Below, in pieces: positions 26,377 to 34,941 of a DNA stretch of 64,000 bases. Origin of the DNA: Novosphingobium subterraneum (GTDB taxonomy: Bacteria; Pseudomonadota; Alphaproteobacteria; Sphingomonadales; Sphingomonadaceae); contig NZ_JRVC01000026.1 of NCBI RefSeq assembly GCF_000807925.1, forward strand, positions 1 through 64,000. The letters run 5' to 3'. The position numbers were made by a program, and so were the translations under genes. The notes below the pieces were generated by a model. It saw only the letters and a list, made by a program, of their open reading frames with translations. It was not told the DNA's origin and made no database searches. The first letter of the stretch is position 1, and every line of letters begins with the position of its first letter.

Positions 26377-27771
26377 TCAGATTCTTTCCATTGTGCCGCA
26401 AGTCGGCTGCTGGCAATCCTGAAGGGCGTCGGTGAATCGCTTCGACCACCACATCACGTCCTGCTCTTCCACGCCGTTCATGAGCGCTCGCCAGCGGCGG
26501 ATCCTTTCCTCGCGCGGCATCCTGATGGCGCGGCCCAAGGCGTCCGATATCTCTTCGGCGCTATGCGGATTGACCAGCAGAGCCTCGGGCATCTGCTCGG
26601 CGGCACCGGCAAAGCGTGACAGGATCAGCACGCCCGGATCCTCGGGATCCTGCGCGGCGACATATTCCTTGGCGACAAGGTTCATGCCATCGCGCAGGGG
26701 CGTGACGAGGCCCACCTTGCTGGCGCGATAGACCCCGGCGAGCATGTCGCGTGTGTAGCCCTGATTGACGTAACGGATCGGCACCCAGTCAAGCCCGGCA
26801 TGCGCCCCATTGATGCGCCCGGCCAGCCCTTCAAGATTGCTGCGGATGCGCTGGTAGCTGTCGACCGTCCCGCGCGATGGCGGTGCGATCTGCAGGAGGG
26901 TCACCTCCTTGCGCTCCTCCGGGTGCTCGGTAAGGAACCGCTCATAGCCGAGGAAGCGCTCCTCGAGGCCCTTGGAATAATCGAGCCGGTCCACACCGAC
27001 GATCAGCGTGCGGCCAACGGCGCTGACGCGGACACGTTCGAAAGTTTCCCTCGCCTTCTCGCTCGCGGCAAGGGCGGCGAATTCCTTCGCATCGATGCCG
27101 ACCGGGCAGGCGATAAGGCGCAGGCGACGCTCGCCCACTGTCAGCCAGCCATCGTCATCGATCGTGCCGCCCAGCTCATGTGACACGTAATCGCCGAAAG
27201 ATTGCAGCCATTCATCGGTGTGGAAGCCGATGAGGTCGTATGCCAGCAGGCTTTCGGTCAGCGCGCGCGCCTCGGGCAATGTCGCCAGCAGACGACGAGG
27301 CGGCCAGGGAATGTGCAGGAAGAAGCCGATGCGGTTCTCAACGCCGCGTGCCCGCAGTTCCCTGCCCAGCGGGAACATGTGATAATCCTGCACCCAGACA
27401 AGATCGTCCGGCTCGATCAGCGGTAGCGCGGTCTCGGCAAAGCGTTCGTTGGCGCGCCGGTAGCCATCGGCAAAGCTGCGTTCGTATTCGGCAAGATCGA
27501 TACGGTAGTGAAACAGCGGCCACAGCGTGCGATTGGCGTAGCCGTCGTAGTACTCCTCGATGTCCTGCTCTTCCAGATCCACCGTGGCCGTGGTCACGCC
27601 GTCGATGCGCTCCATGTTGATATGGCCGGTGAACTCGCTGGTCTCGTTGCCCGACCAGCCGAACCAGATGCCGCCATGTTCGCGCAGCGCAGCGGAGAGA
27701 GCGACTGCAAGCCCGCCCTGCGCACCGCCGCCGGCACTCACCCGGTTCGAAATGACTATCAGCCTGCTCAT
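26377..27771 (-). CDS. otsA: Alpha,alpha-trehalose-6-phosphate synthase
   Basis: The ATG at 27771 overlaps the stop of the glycoside hydrolase (ATGA). The 464-residue GT20 enzyme begins MSRLIVISNRVSAGGGAQGGLAVAL, the glucose-6-phosphate and UDP-glucose binding start of OtsA. It also has WFGWSGN, VWVQDYHM, NRIGFFLHIPWPP, VDRLDYSKGL and RDGMNLVAKEYVAAQ. It joins UDP-glucose and glucose-6-phosphate to trehalose-6-phosphate for osmotic and desiccation protection. It is the third gene of the otsB-GH15-otsA operon. Confidence 0.97.
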   Translation of the reverse strand: MSRLIVISNRVSAGGGAQGGLAVALSAALREHGGIWFGWSGNETSEFTGHINMERIDGVTTATVDLEEQDIEEYYDGYANRTLWPLFHYRIDLAEYERSFADGYRRANERFAETALPLIEPDDLVWVQDYHMFPLGRELRARGVENRIGFFLHIPWPPRRLLATLPEARALTESLLAYDLIGFHTDEWLQSFGDYVSHELGGTIDDDGWLTVGERRLRLIACPVGIDAKEFAALAASEKARETFERVRVSAVGRTLIVGVDRLDYSKGLEERFLGYERFLTEHPEERKEVTLLQIAPPSRGTVDSYQRIRSNLEGLAGRINGAHAGLDWVPIRYVNQGYTRDMLAGVYRASKVGLVTPLRDGMNLVAKEYVAAQDPEDPGVLILSRFAGAAEQMPEALLVNPHSAEEISDALGRAIRMPREERIRRWRALMNGVEEQDVMWWSKRFTDALQDCQQPTCGTMERI

Positions 27772-29552
27772 CGTACGGTGTTCCAGGGTTTGCTCAGCAG
27801 GACGGCGCAATTGATGAGCCCGACCAGGGAGTAGGTTTGGGGATAGTTGCCCCAGAGTTCGCCGCTTGCCGGATCGATATCTTCGGAAAGGAGGCCCGAT
27901 TGCGTCCGGCGCCCGAGCATCTCTTCGTAAAGCGCGCGCGCCTCGGCGCTGCGTCCGGTCAGGTGCAGGGCCTCGATCAGCCAGAACGTGCAGACGTTGA
28001 AGGCTGTTTCCGGCAAACCGAAATCGTCCTCGGTGGCATAGCGCAGCATGTGCGATCCCCGCCGAAGGCCCTCTTCGATGGCCGCCAGTGTCGAGACAAA
28101 GCGCGGATCATCCGGCGCCAGGAAACGCAGGTCGAGCAACTGGATCACGCTGGCATCGAGATCGTCGCCCGAGAACGTGGCCGACATCCGCTCGGTGTCG
28201 GGCCGCCATGCGGCGCGCTCTATCCGCTCGCGGATCGTGGCCGCGCGCTGGCCCCAGAACGTGGCCCGGTCATCAAGGCCGATGGCTTGCGCGGCGTTGC
28301 CCAGCCGGTCGCAGGCCGCCCAGCACATCGCCGCCGAATAGGTATGGACCGACTGCCGCGTGCGCAGTTCCCACAAGCCTGCATCGGGCTTGTCGAACAG
28401 GTCCCATGCCCTCTCACCCACTTTCTCCAGCGCTTCGAAATCGGCAAGGCCCGACATGCGCAACAGGCGCTGGTCGAGGAACGCCTGCGTGTTTGACAGG
28501 ACGATCTGGCCATAGGCGTCGTGCTGGACCTGGGAATAGGCAGCGTTACCCACCCGTACCGGACCCATGCCGCGATATCCGGGGAGCTTTTCGGCCACCC
28601 CCTCGTCTATCCGCGCCTCGCCCAGCACGCCGTACAGCGGCTGGATATGGCCGCCGCGGGCATTGTCGACGATGTTGCGCAAGTAGGCGAGATAACCTTC
28701 GAGCACGTCCAGCGCGCCAAGCCGGTTGAGCGCCTGCACGGTGTAATAGGCATCGCGGATCCAGCAGTAGCGATAGTCCCAGTTGCGTTGCGATCCCGCA
28801 TGTTCGGGGACCGAAGTGGTCAGCGCGGCGACGATGGCGCCGGTCTCTTCGTGCTGGCACAGCTTGAGCGTAATGGCCGAGCGGATGACCACGTCCTGCC
28901 ATTCGACCGGCGTGGCCAGCCCGCGTACCCAGTGGCGCCACTCGGTAACGGTCGCATCCAGCATCTGTTCGAGCGTTTCGGCGAGATTGCCGGAGAAGCT
29001 CTCGTCCGGTCCCAGAAAGAAGTACTGTGCCTGCTCGACCCGGAAGACACGTTCCTCCGCCACAAGGCCGACCGGTGCAGAAGTGGTCAAGCGCATCGTC
29101 ATGGCTTGCGAAAGGAAGCGGATGTGGTTCGATCCGCCGATGGTCACGGCGCAGGCGTTACCCCAGTTACAGGTCGGCCGAAGGTGCATGCGGATGCGCG
29201 GGCTGCCGGCCACCGGACGCACGATCCGCGCATAGGCGACCGGACGATAGGTGCGGCCATTGCGCCGGAAATAGGGGCAGAAGTCGATGACCTCTATCTC
29301 GCCGCCATTCGCATCGCGGTGGCGCGTGACGAGCACCGGCGTGTTGCGCAGATAGCGCTGGGTGATTTCCACACGATCTTCAAGATCGATGGACCACAGG
29401 CCTGTTTCCGGCTCTGCCCCACCCACCAGCGCAGAAAAGAACGGATCGCCATCGACTCGCGGAATGCAACCCCAGACAAATGCGCCGGAGGTATCGATCA
29501 GCGCCGAGACCTGGCAGTTTCCGATTGGCCAGAGATCGAGCGATGCCGTCAT
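27768..29552 (-). CDS. Glycoside hydrolase family 15 protein (glucoamylase/trehalase-like)
   Basis: The start at 29552 (MTASLDLWPIGNCQV) overlaps the otsB stop. The 594 residues show the GH15 plan: an N-terminal beta domain (IGNCQVSALIDTSGAFVWGCIPRVDGDPFFSALV), then an (alpha/alpha)6 barrel with NWDYRYCWIRDA, which holds substrate-binding residues, and GELWGNYPQTYSLVGLINCA near the C-terminus. GH15 members cleave alpha-glucosidic bonds, and some bacterial ones are trehalases. Its place between otsB and otsA suggests turnover of trehalose or a glucan precursor. No signal peptide is present, so it acts in the cytoplasm. Confidence 0.92.
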   Translation of the reverse strand: MTASLDLWPIGNCQVSALIDTSGAFVWGCIPRVDGDPFFSALVGGAEPETGLWSIDLEDRVEITQRYLRNTPVLVTRHRDANGGEIEVIDFCPYFRRNGRTYRPVAYARIVRPVAGSPRIRMHLRPTCNWGNACAVTIGGSNHIRFLSQAMTMRLTTSAPVGLVAEERVFRVEQAQYFFLGPDESFSGNLAETLEQMLDATVTEWRHWVRGLATPVEWQDVVIRSAITLKLCQHEETGAIVAALTTSVPEHAGSQRNWDYRYCWIRDAYYTVQALNRLGALDVLEGYLAYLRNIVDNARGGHIQPLYGVLGEARIDEGVAEKLPGYRGMGPVRVGNAAYSQVQHDAYGQIVLSNTQAFLDQRLLRMSGLADFEALEKVGERAWDLFDKPDAGLWELRTRQSVHTYSAAMCWAACDRLGNAAQAIGLDDRATFWGQRAATIRERIERAAWRPDTERMSATFSGDDLDASVIQLLDLRFLAPDDPRFVSTLAAIEEGLRRGSHMLRYATEDDFGLPETAFNVCTFWLIEALHLTGRSAEARALYEEMLGRRTQSGLLSEDIDPASGELWGNYPQTYSLVGLINCAVLLSKPWNTVR

Positions 29553-30283
29553 GCCAGCGCCTCCCACAGCCATTCGCGCAAGTCGCCCGGAGACCGCAGG
29601 CCATAGGTTGCAGCAGTAGGTCGCGGCTCGCCCACAAGGATGGCGTGTCCGCCAAGGTCTCGAACCGCTGCAAAGCCCGGTTCGTCAGTCAGGTCGTCGC
29701 CTGCGAAAACCGGCGTCGTGCCTGCGAGGTCAGGATGCGCCATCATCGCCCGGATGGCACTGCCCTTGTCCGAACCTGCATCGCGCAGTTCCGCCATCAT
29801 CTTCCCTTGCTGAAGAAACAGACCGTGGCTTTCAGCCAGTTCATGAGCGAGGGCGACAGCGTCCGCCTCGGCCTGCGGCATCATGCGATAATGCAGGGCA
29901 ACGCCAAGGCTCTTCTCCTCGACAAGCACGCCGGGGTGTTCGTCTGCGAATGCACAGAACCGCGCTGCCACGTCATCCAGCTGGCCGGGCCGTGGAGGAC
30001 TTATCGTCACGCCACCCCAGCGATGCTCGCCACCGTGGCTGCCTGAAATCCAGATGTCCCGGCTGACTGCACCCAGCATCCCGTCGATCTGTGCCAGGGA
30101 GCGCCCACTCACCACCGCAAGCCTGCCGTCCAACCGGTCGAGCAGTGTATCAAGCAGAAGCCGGGTCTGCGCGTCGGCACAAACAGCTCCGGGACAGTCA
30201 TCAAGCTCGAACAGCGTTCCGTCGAGATCCAGGAAAAGCGTGCTGTCTTCAAAAGCCAAGCCGGCCGGAGGCGATAGGGGCAT
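29549..30283 (-). CDS. otsB: Trehalose-6-phosphate phosphatase
   Basis: The ATG at 30283 follows AAGG with 8-base spacing, giving 244 residues; a longer frame to 30361 lacks a good start. The HAD nucleophile motif is DLDGTLFEL, motif II is VVSGR, and motifs III/IV are SDKGSAIR and FAGDDLTDE. GSHGGEHR is the usual substrate-binding loop. It dephosphorylates trehalose-6-phosphate to trehalose. First gene of the trehalose operon. Confidence 0.95.
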   Translation of the reverse strand: MPLSPPAGLAFEDSTLFLDLDGTLFELDDCPGAVCADAQTRLLLDTLLDRLDGRLAVVSGRSLAQIDGMLGAVSRDIWISGSHGGEHRWGGVTISPPRPGQLDDVAARFCAFADEHPGVLVEEKSLGVALHYRMMPQAEADAVALAHELAESHGLFLQQGKMMAELRDAGSDKGSAIRAMMAHPDLAGTTPVFAGDDLTDEPGFAAVRDLGGHAILVGEPRPTAATYGLRSPGDLREWLWEALA

Positions 30284-30389
30284 TGCCGCAACCTTGATTG
30301 GGTCTCTCCTGAAAAGTCCCGGCCGCAAAGGGCTGCGCCCGCCTCTTCCGAACCCGGGCACAGCAGGTTTTGTTCCTGCGATCAGCCAA

Positions 30390-31724
30390 TTAGAACGGGA
30401 AGTAGTGGGGTATCGCCATAACCGCCACGGCCCATGTCAGCAGATTGAGCGGCAGGCCCACCTTCACGAAATCCATGTAGCGGTAACCACCCATCTGGTA
30501 GACGAGGACGTTGGTCTGGTAGCCGAAGGGCGTGGCGAATGCGGCGCTTGCCGCCATCATGATCGTAACCAGAAACGGGCGCGGGCTGACCGAAAGGCTC
30601 TCGGCCAGTGCCACGGCCACCGGCGTCAGCAGGACCGCAACAGTCGCATTCGACAGAAGTTCGGTAAGCAGCAGCGTCGCGCCATACAGCAGGATCAACG
30701 CCGTCAGCGGTCCGACCCCGTTGACCGAGCCGATCATCCACTGCGTGACTTCGGCGGCGAGGCCGGTCTGTTCCATGGCAATGCCGATGACCACCATCCC
30801 TGCGATCAGCAGCAGGATCTCCGGCCGCAATCCGGCATAGGCCTGATCGGGTGAAATCACGCGCAGCACTATGAGCAGGACCGCGCCGGCAAAGGCCGCT
30901 GCGGCAATCGGCACGAGGTTGATCGCCGCCACGGCAATCACCCCGATGAACACCGCCACGGAAATGAGCGCCATCCTCGGCTGGAACTCGTGGGCCTCGG
31001 CATAGACCCTCGTGTCTTCGAGCGAGTCTCCCGTGAGATCCACATGGCTGACGGAATGGCGCTCGAAATCGGCCCGGGACGATGTCCCTTCAGGCTCCCC
31101 GACGGGTGCCGGCGCGCCTTTGACGAGCTTGCCGGTAAACAGCACGAGATAAAGGCCTCCCACTGCCGCCATGGCCAGCCCGACCGGGGTGATCTCGAAT
31201 ATGCCGAACGGCGCTTGTCCGGACGACCGTGCCATGTCGTCGACCAGCAGGTTGGTGGATGTGCCGATCAGCGTGCAACTGCCCCCCAACACCGCGACAT
31301 AGGACAGGGGCATCAGGAAGCGTCGCGGATCGAGCCCGATGGATTTCGCCACATCCCTGATGACAGGCGCCGCAACCACCACGATCGGCGTGTTGTTGAG
31401 GAAGGCCGACCCGAAGCCGGACATGCCGATAAGCCCCCACAAACCCGCCGCGCCGGTCCTGCGGCAAAGCACGACGGCTTTCTCGATGGCCTTGTCGAGC
31501 AGCCCCGAAAGCTCCATCGCATAGGCAATCACGAACAGCGATGCGAGCGTGAGAATGGCGGGGCTGGCAAAGGCGCCCTGGACTTCGCTGGGGCGCACGG
31601 CGCCTGTCACCAGCAGGATGGCAGCGCCGCTCAGGGCAATGACATCGGCCCGCATTCGATCGGCAATCAGCGCGACGACAACGCTGACAAGGACCACAAG
31701 GGTCAGAATTTGCTCGATCGTCAT
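30390..31724 (-). CDS. SLC13/DASS-family permease
   Basis: The ATG at 31724 gives 444 residues with about 11-12 membrane helices. Family signatures are NNTPIVVVAAPVI and GTSTNLLVDD in the first half and LLTELLSNATVAVLLTPVAVALA and FATPFGYQTNVLVYQMGGY in the second, the repeated SNT-type motifs that bind sodium and carboxylate. A cytosolic linker (about 200-255) lacks the TrkA-C domains found in larger members. It probably imports a dicarboxylate, sulfate or similar anion with sodium. Confidence 0.9.
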   Translation of the reverse strand: MTIEQILTLVVLVSVVVALIADRMRADVIALSGAAILLVTGAVRPSEVQGAFASPAILTLASLFVIAYAMELSGLLDKAIEKAVVLCRRTGAAGLWGLIGMSGFGSAFLNNTPIVVVAAPVIRDVAKSIGLDPRRFLMPLSYVAVLGGSCTLIGTSTNLLVDDMARSSGQAPFGIFEITPVGLAMAAVGGLYLVLFTGKLVKGAPAPVGEPEGTSSRADFERHSVSHVDLTGDSLEDTRVYAEAHEFQPRMALISVAVFIGVIAVAAINLVPIAAAAFAGAVLLIVLRVISPDQAYAGLRPEILLLIAGMVVIGIAMEQTGLAAEVTQWMIGSVNGVGPLTALILLYGATLLLTELLSNATVAVLLTPVAVALAESLSVSPRPFLVTIMMAASAAFATPFGYQTNVLVYQMGGYRYMDFVKVGLPLNLLTWAVAVMAIPHYFPF

Positions 31725-31782
31725 GATTATCGAGCTCTTACAGACACATGACCTTTCCGACAATCGGTGCTAGGTCTTGGCG

Positions 31783-32694
31783 ATGATAAGGGCATGTCGC
31801 AGTAGGGAATGGTCGGCCAGTCGATCAGCCAACTGGTCGTTGGGCCGAATGTTGGTGCTGACAGCCTTGTTCGCCACCACCCTCTTCGCCCTCGCCGGTT
31901 GCCAGCAATCCGATCCGGAACCGCAGGCATCCTCTGCCCCAAAGGTCGCCATCGAGGCTTTGCCGACCACGACGCCCAAGGCGCTCTCGGCATTGGGCCG
32001 TGCCGATATCCTGGCCGCGGTTGCCGCGGCAGCAGACGAGGTCGCCGCTGGCAACCCCCTGCCGCAATCGAACCTCGAACTCGCGAACAGAAGCTTCGAA
32101 CTGACCATGCCGATCGCCTGCGCGGACGGCGTGACCGGCGCCTGGGGTTCCTGGCGCCTGGATCCTTCATCGCGTGTCCTGCGGGTTAGCTTCAGTCGGC
32201 AAAACTGGGCCGCCGAGCCGCTATTTGCGGACCTTGCAAACGGCCAGCCGTTCGAGGCGGCCGAGGGCTTCTGGGTCGAACGCCCCTGGACACGCTCGGA
32301 ACAGTGCCCCCGGCCGGTTGTCAGTGCGGCCGCGCCGGGAATTCCTGAGAAGGCGCCGCCGAAGATCGCTGAAGCTGCGCCACGGGACCAAGCCGCGCCG
32401 GACAACAGGCTCGCGCTCGTGCAGTATTTCTCGTCCGACGCGCCGCGTACGCTACTTCGGGGCAAACGGCCTTATGCCTATACGGCGAAGGTGCCAAAAG
32501 ATGCAGAGCCAACGGTGCGTGCTTTCGGGGTCAGGATCGAAGGACGGATCTCCGCCTTTGGCGATGGCCAGCCGGTGCATTGCGTGAATCGGCAGACAAG
32601 CAAACCGCCAGTTTGCGCGGTGGCGGTCGAATTCGGCAAGATAACCCTTGAGGATGCCGCGACCGGCGAGACATTGGCAGACTGGGACAGCTAG
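31783..32694 (+). CDS. Lipoprotein of unknown function
   Basis: A lipobox (LFALAGC) after a hydrophobic run marks an exported lipoprotein. The start is uncertain: ATG 31783, TTG 31777 and ATG 31849 are in frame; the last leaves a signal without a positive charge, so an upstream start is favoured. The mature part is Ala/Pro-rich, with a domain SFELTMPIACADGVTGAWGSWRLD (about 110-135) and a second beta-rich domain near the C-terminus with paired Cys (VHCVNRQTSKPPVCAV). No family is recognised. It diverges from the SLC13 gene and is the last gene before the tRNA scars. Confidence 0.7.
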   Translation: MIRACRSREWSASRSANWSLGRMLVLTALFATTLFALAGCQQSDPEPQASSAPKVAIEALPTTTPKALSALGRADILAAVAAAADEVAAGNPLPQSNLELANRSFELTMPIACADGVTGAWGSWRLDPSSRVLRVSFSRQNWAAEPLFADLANGQPFEAAEGFWVERPWTRSEQCPRPVVSAAAPGIPEKAPPKIAEAAPRDQAAPDNRLALVQYFSSDAPRTLLRGKRPYAYTAKVPKDAEPTVRAFGVRIEGRISAFGDGQPVHCVNRQTSKPPVCAVAVEFGKITLEDAATGETLADWDS

Positions 32695-33155
32695 GCCCTC
32701 GCACCAGGCGGGGTGTACCTGTAGGCAATCGGGCGTTGCATCACCATCGCGGGTCGCCCGGCGCTCAGGATTGGGGAATATCACGGCCTCGGCATTGCCG
32801 GCATGGGGCATCGAGACAGTCATGCGCTTGATCGGCCTCTAGAGCGATGCATGGCAGCACCAATCGGCCTTACCCCGGCAATGTACGAAGCAGCGATCCC
32901 ATCCTCATCGAACGGCACCAGCGTCTACGGCGCAATGACCTCGACGGACATGCCCTTTCTCCTCAATGCTTCAAACACTCGTCATTAATATCGGGGCTGC
33001 ACATCCACTGCGTCGAAATCGGAACCGCCCTTGTCATCGTCGCTGGCCTTGTGCCGAACGTAGTTGACGAAAGTCACGCTCAAGTTCCATCGACCGACGT
33101 TTCGGCGAAGAATCGAAGCGTTGGGCAGTTCAGTGGAAACTTTCAGGCTAATGGC
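32695..33155. other. Intergenic stretch before the tRNA scars
   Basis: No convincing gene is seen in these 460 bases. Only short ORFs without good start signals are present, and codon pattern is not protein-like on either strand. It probably represents degraded sequence at an integration site. Confidence 0.5.
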
Positions 33156-33179
33156 TGGCGGAGAGGGTGGGATTCGAAT
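33156..33179 (-). other. 3' fragment of tRNA-Ser (attachment-site scar)
   Basis: The minus strand reads ATTCGAATCCCACCCTCTCC followed by GCCA. This is a T-loop (TTCGAAT), 3' T-stem, acceptor 3' strand (CCTCTCC), discriminator G and CCA of a serine tRNA. The 5' part of the gene is absent. Such 24-base ends are left where tRNA-specific integrases act. Confidence 0.7.
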
Positions 33180-33339
33180 ATGTCTCGTAGAACCTTGTAA
33201 ATACTGGCATAGCCAGACGAACTTTACCAAGTGTGCCCCCTGCTCTGCCCCCAAAAAAATTGGACGCATCCGCATTATCTCGGACGAGGCGCCTCAATCC
33301 GAGGCTGTGCCATCAACCATGCATAAAATTGCGATCTGC

Positions 33340-33384
33340 CTCTTAATCAGCGGGTCCTAGGTTCGAGCCCTAGTGCGTCCACCA
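33340..33384 (+). other. 3' half of tRNA-Lys(CTT) (attachment-site scar)
   Basis: From the anticodon loop (CTCTTAA, anticodon CTT) to CCA, the sequence has a 3' anticodon-stem strand, variable loop, a perfect T-arm (CTAGG/TTCGAGC/CCTAG), acceptor strand TGCGTCC, A and CCA. The anticodon 5' strand does not pair and no D-arm precedes it, so this is not a working tRNA. Identity starting inside the anticodon loop is typical of an att core. Confidence 0.8.
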
Positions 33385-33799
33385 AAATCTCATTATATAT
33401 CAGAAACTTAGGCAAGTCTAAGATCCTCGCGAGAACCGGCGCGGCTCCGCTAGGTAGCTCTCTAGTTAGCAGGGGAACCAGTTCATATCTGGCAGAAGAA
33501 TCGTACGCATGGGCAAGCCCCCTTGCGAAACGTCCGGCGGAATGGACTGATTTGCGTTGCAGCTCGGAGTGAGGCCGGCCCGGTCGGGTCTTGTAGCTTT
33601 GCCCCGCCCTGTATCTGTGTAACCACGGTACTATGATGCGCGATACCGCCACCGCAGCGCCCGCTTGCCACCTGCCGATGCCATTTTGCGGCAGCCCAGT
33701 GATCCGTTGCCTCATTTCCCGGCGATACCGCGCATAGGTCGCTAGTCCTGCACCGAAGACGACTGCCGATGCGATCTTAAGCGGCATCGCGAGTCGCAT
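33347..33799 (-). CDS. Hypothetical protein running into the tRNA scar
   Basis: The ATG at 33799 has a good SD (GGAG, 7 bases) and begins a basic, membrane-anchor-like N-terminus (PLKIASAVVFGAGLATYARYRREM). The 150-residue frame ends inside the tRNA-Lys scar, so its last residues (LGLEPRTR) are tRNA sequence read as protein. The true C-terminus may have been lost when the element integrated. No family is recognised, and it may be a truncated or spurious gene. Confidence 0.35.
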   Translation of the reverse strand: MRLAMPLKIASAVVFGAGLATYARYRREMRQRITGLPQNGIGRWQAGAAVAVSRIIVPWLHRYRAGQSYKTRPGRPHSELQRKSVHSAGRFARGLAHAYDSSARYELVPLLTRELPSGAAPVLARILDLPKFLIYNEILVDALGLEPRTR

Positions 33800-34024
33800 G
33801 TTGCTTCTCCGTCAGGCCGAGGCGAACCTCCACGCGCGGGCTGCAGCCGATCATCCCCAATTCTCCGGAACCGGCAAGCTTCGTTTCTGGTACAAGCCTG
33901 AAATCCGGACGTTCGGCCAAAGCAGGATGTTCTCACGATGGCATCTCGCGCAAACGACCAGCTGTTGCTACGCGCACCCCTGACGTGTGGGGCGCTCTCC
34001 TCACTCGCCTAGAGCGGTTTCCAT

Positions 34025-34210
34025 TCATTCCGGCTCATATCCGCAAGATTTGAAGTAATTGGCACATTCGGCAGGCTGGAAGATGTCGACGAGCCTGCCG
34101 ATCAAGTCCCACAACCCGCTGACGGTTCGCTCACCTGCCTTGCGGAGCATGACCTTGAGCCGGGAGAAGGCCTTCTCGATTTGGTTGAAGTCCGGGCTGT
34201 ATGCTGTCGC
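34025..34210 (-). pseudogene. IS630-type transposase, C-terminal remnant
   Basis: The minus strand encodes AYSPDFNQIEKAFSRLKVML, then RKAGERTVSGLWDLIGRLVDIF and ends GYEPE before TGA at 34025. PxYSPDxNxIE with the catalytic Glu is the final DDE motif of IS630/Tc1-type transposases. The rest of the gene, with the first two Asp residues, is missing upstream. It is dead IS debris in the accessory region. Confidence 0.85.
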
Positions 34211-34390
34211 CCGTCGAGTTCGAACGGCAGCAGATTTTGAAAGCGGAAGGCGTCTAGAAAACTAGGGGCTACTCACCCGCCAGACGCATCTTCACTTCCG
34301 TCAGCCGCACTGAATCAAATCAAACAGCCATTGGCGAGGGGTTTTTGTAGTGCCCAGATACCGCCTGAGGCGTAGGATATTATCTCTGCA
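34211..34390. other. Intergenic stretch
   Basis: No gene is seen. A TATTAT hexamer at 34378-34383 could be a -10 element just before the palindrome at 34391, without a clear -35 match. Confidence 0.4.
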
Positions 34391-34406
34391 CCCCCCGTTC
34401 GGGGGG
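34391..34406. promoter_or_regulatory. Palindrome, candidate operator (site C)
   Basis: CCCCCCG-TT-CGGGGGG is a perfect 7-2-7 palindrome, extended by CA/TG outside. It shares the layout of the sites at 42892, 45834 and 45866. It lies 206 bp before the secreted-protein gene at 34612. Confidence 0.55.
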
Positions 34407-34491
34407 TGTGCGGCGGTGAGCGGACAGCTCATTATGAAGGGGCGACCCGGCCTCCAAGGCGCTTCAGCGATGGAGCTTCTTGAAGGTAGCT

Positions 34492-34526
34492 CTGGCGGTG
34501 CGATTCCGTCGCATCGCCAGTTTTTT
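34492..34526 (+). terminator. Rho-independent terminator without an upstream gene
   Basis: CTGGCGGTGCGA (34492-34503) pairs over 12 positions, with one wobble, with TCGCATCGCCAG (34509-34520), and TTTTTT follows. No coding gene on the plus strand precedes it, so it ends either a small RNA or an early-terminated leader of the gene at 34612. Confidence 0.85.
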
Positions 34527-34611
34527 ATTTATGAGTGGTTTATTTCGTTTCGGGAAGTGCTGTCTGATTATCTCTAAGGACCACCGCACATTCCTGATTG
34601 GGAGAACTTTA

Positions 34612-34941
34612 ATGCGCATCCTACTGACCGCCGCCACCCTCGCGATGGCGCTCACGGCAACCCCCGCCCATGCCCGGTCGGGCTACGGCGCCTGCGTAGC
34701 GATCCAGCCGAGTAAGAACCGCCTTTTGTGGACCAATCCGGTTGCCGCCGAAGAGTCGTCGATGGCGGCGCTTGCCGCGAAATTCGCCGCGACGCTGCGC
34801 GACAAGAGCTATGCATCCGACCCCGAATTGTCCGAATATTGCAAATTCTTTGTGCAGCAGAAGGACGCGATGGAGTTCATCATGAGCATTCGTCAGAACC
34901 ACAACGGCCCGGTAGGCCCAGGGGTGCCCTTCAGTGGCTAG
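34612..34941 (+). CDS. Small secreted protein of unknown function (109 aa)
   Basis: The ATG at 34612 follows GGGAG with 8-base spacing. A signal peptide (ILLTAATLAMALTATPAHA) is followed by about 88 residues with two Cys (GYGACVAIQ and LSEYCKFF) that could form a disulfide. It ends PVGPGVPFSG. No family is recognised. It overlaps the GTG start of the Sel1-repeat gene by 8 bases, so the two are co-expressed. Confidence 0.75.
   Translation: MRILLTAATLAMALTATPAHARSGYGACVAIQPSKNRLLWTNPVAAEESSMAALAAKFAATLRDKSYASDPELSEYCKFFVQQKDAMEFIMSIRQNHNGPVGPGVPFSG

Noticed and set aside
33262..33384. GGACGCA at 33262 could pair with TGCGTCC at 33374 as the acceptor stem of an intact tRNA-Lys.
   Set aside because: The span is 119 bases, there is no D-arm and the anticodon 5' strand does not pair, so only a 3' fragment is supported.
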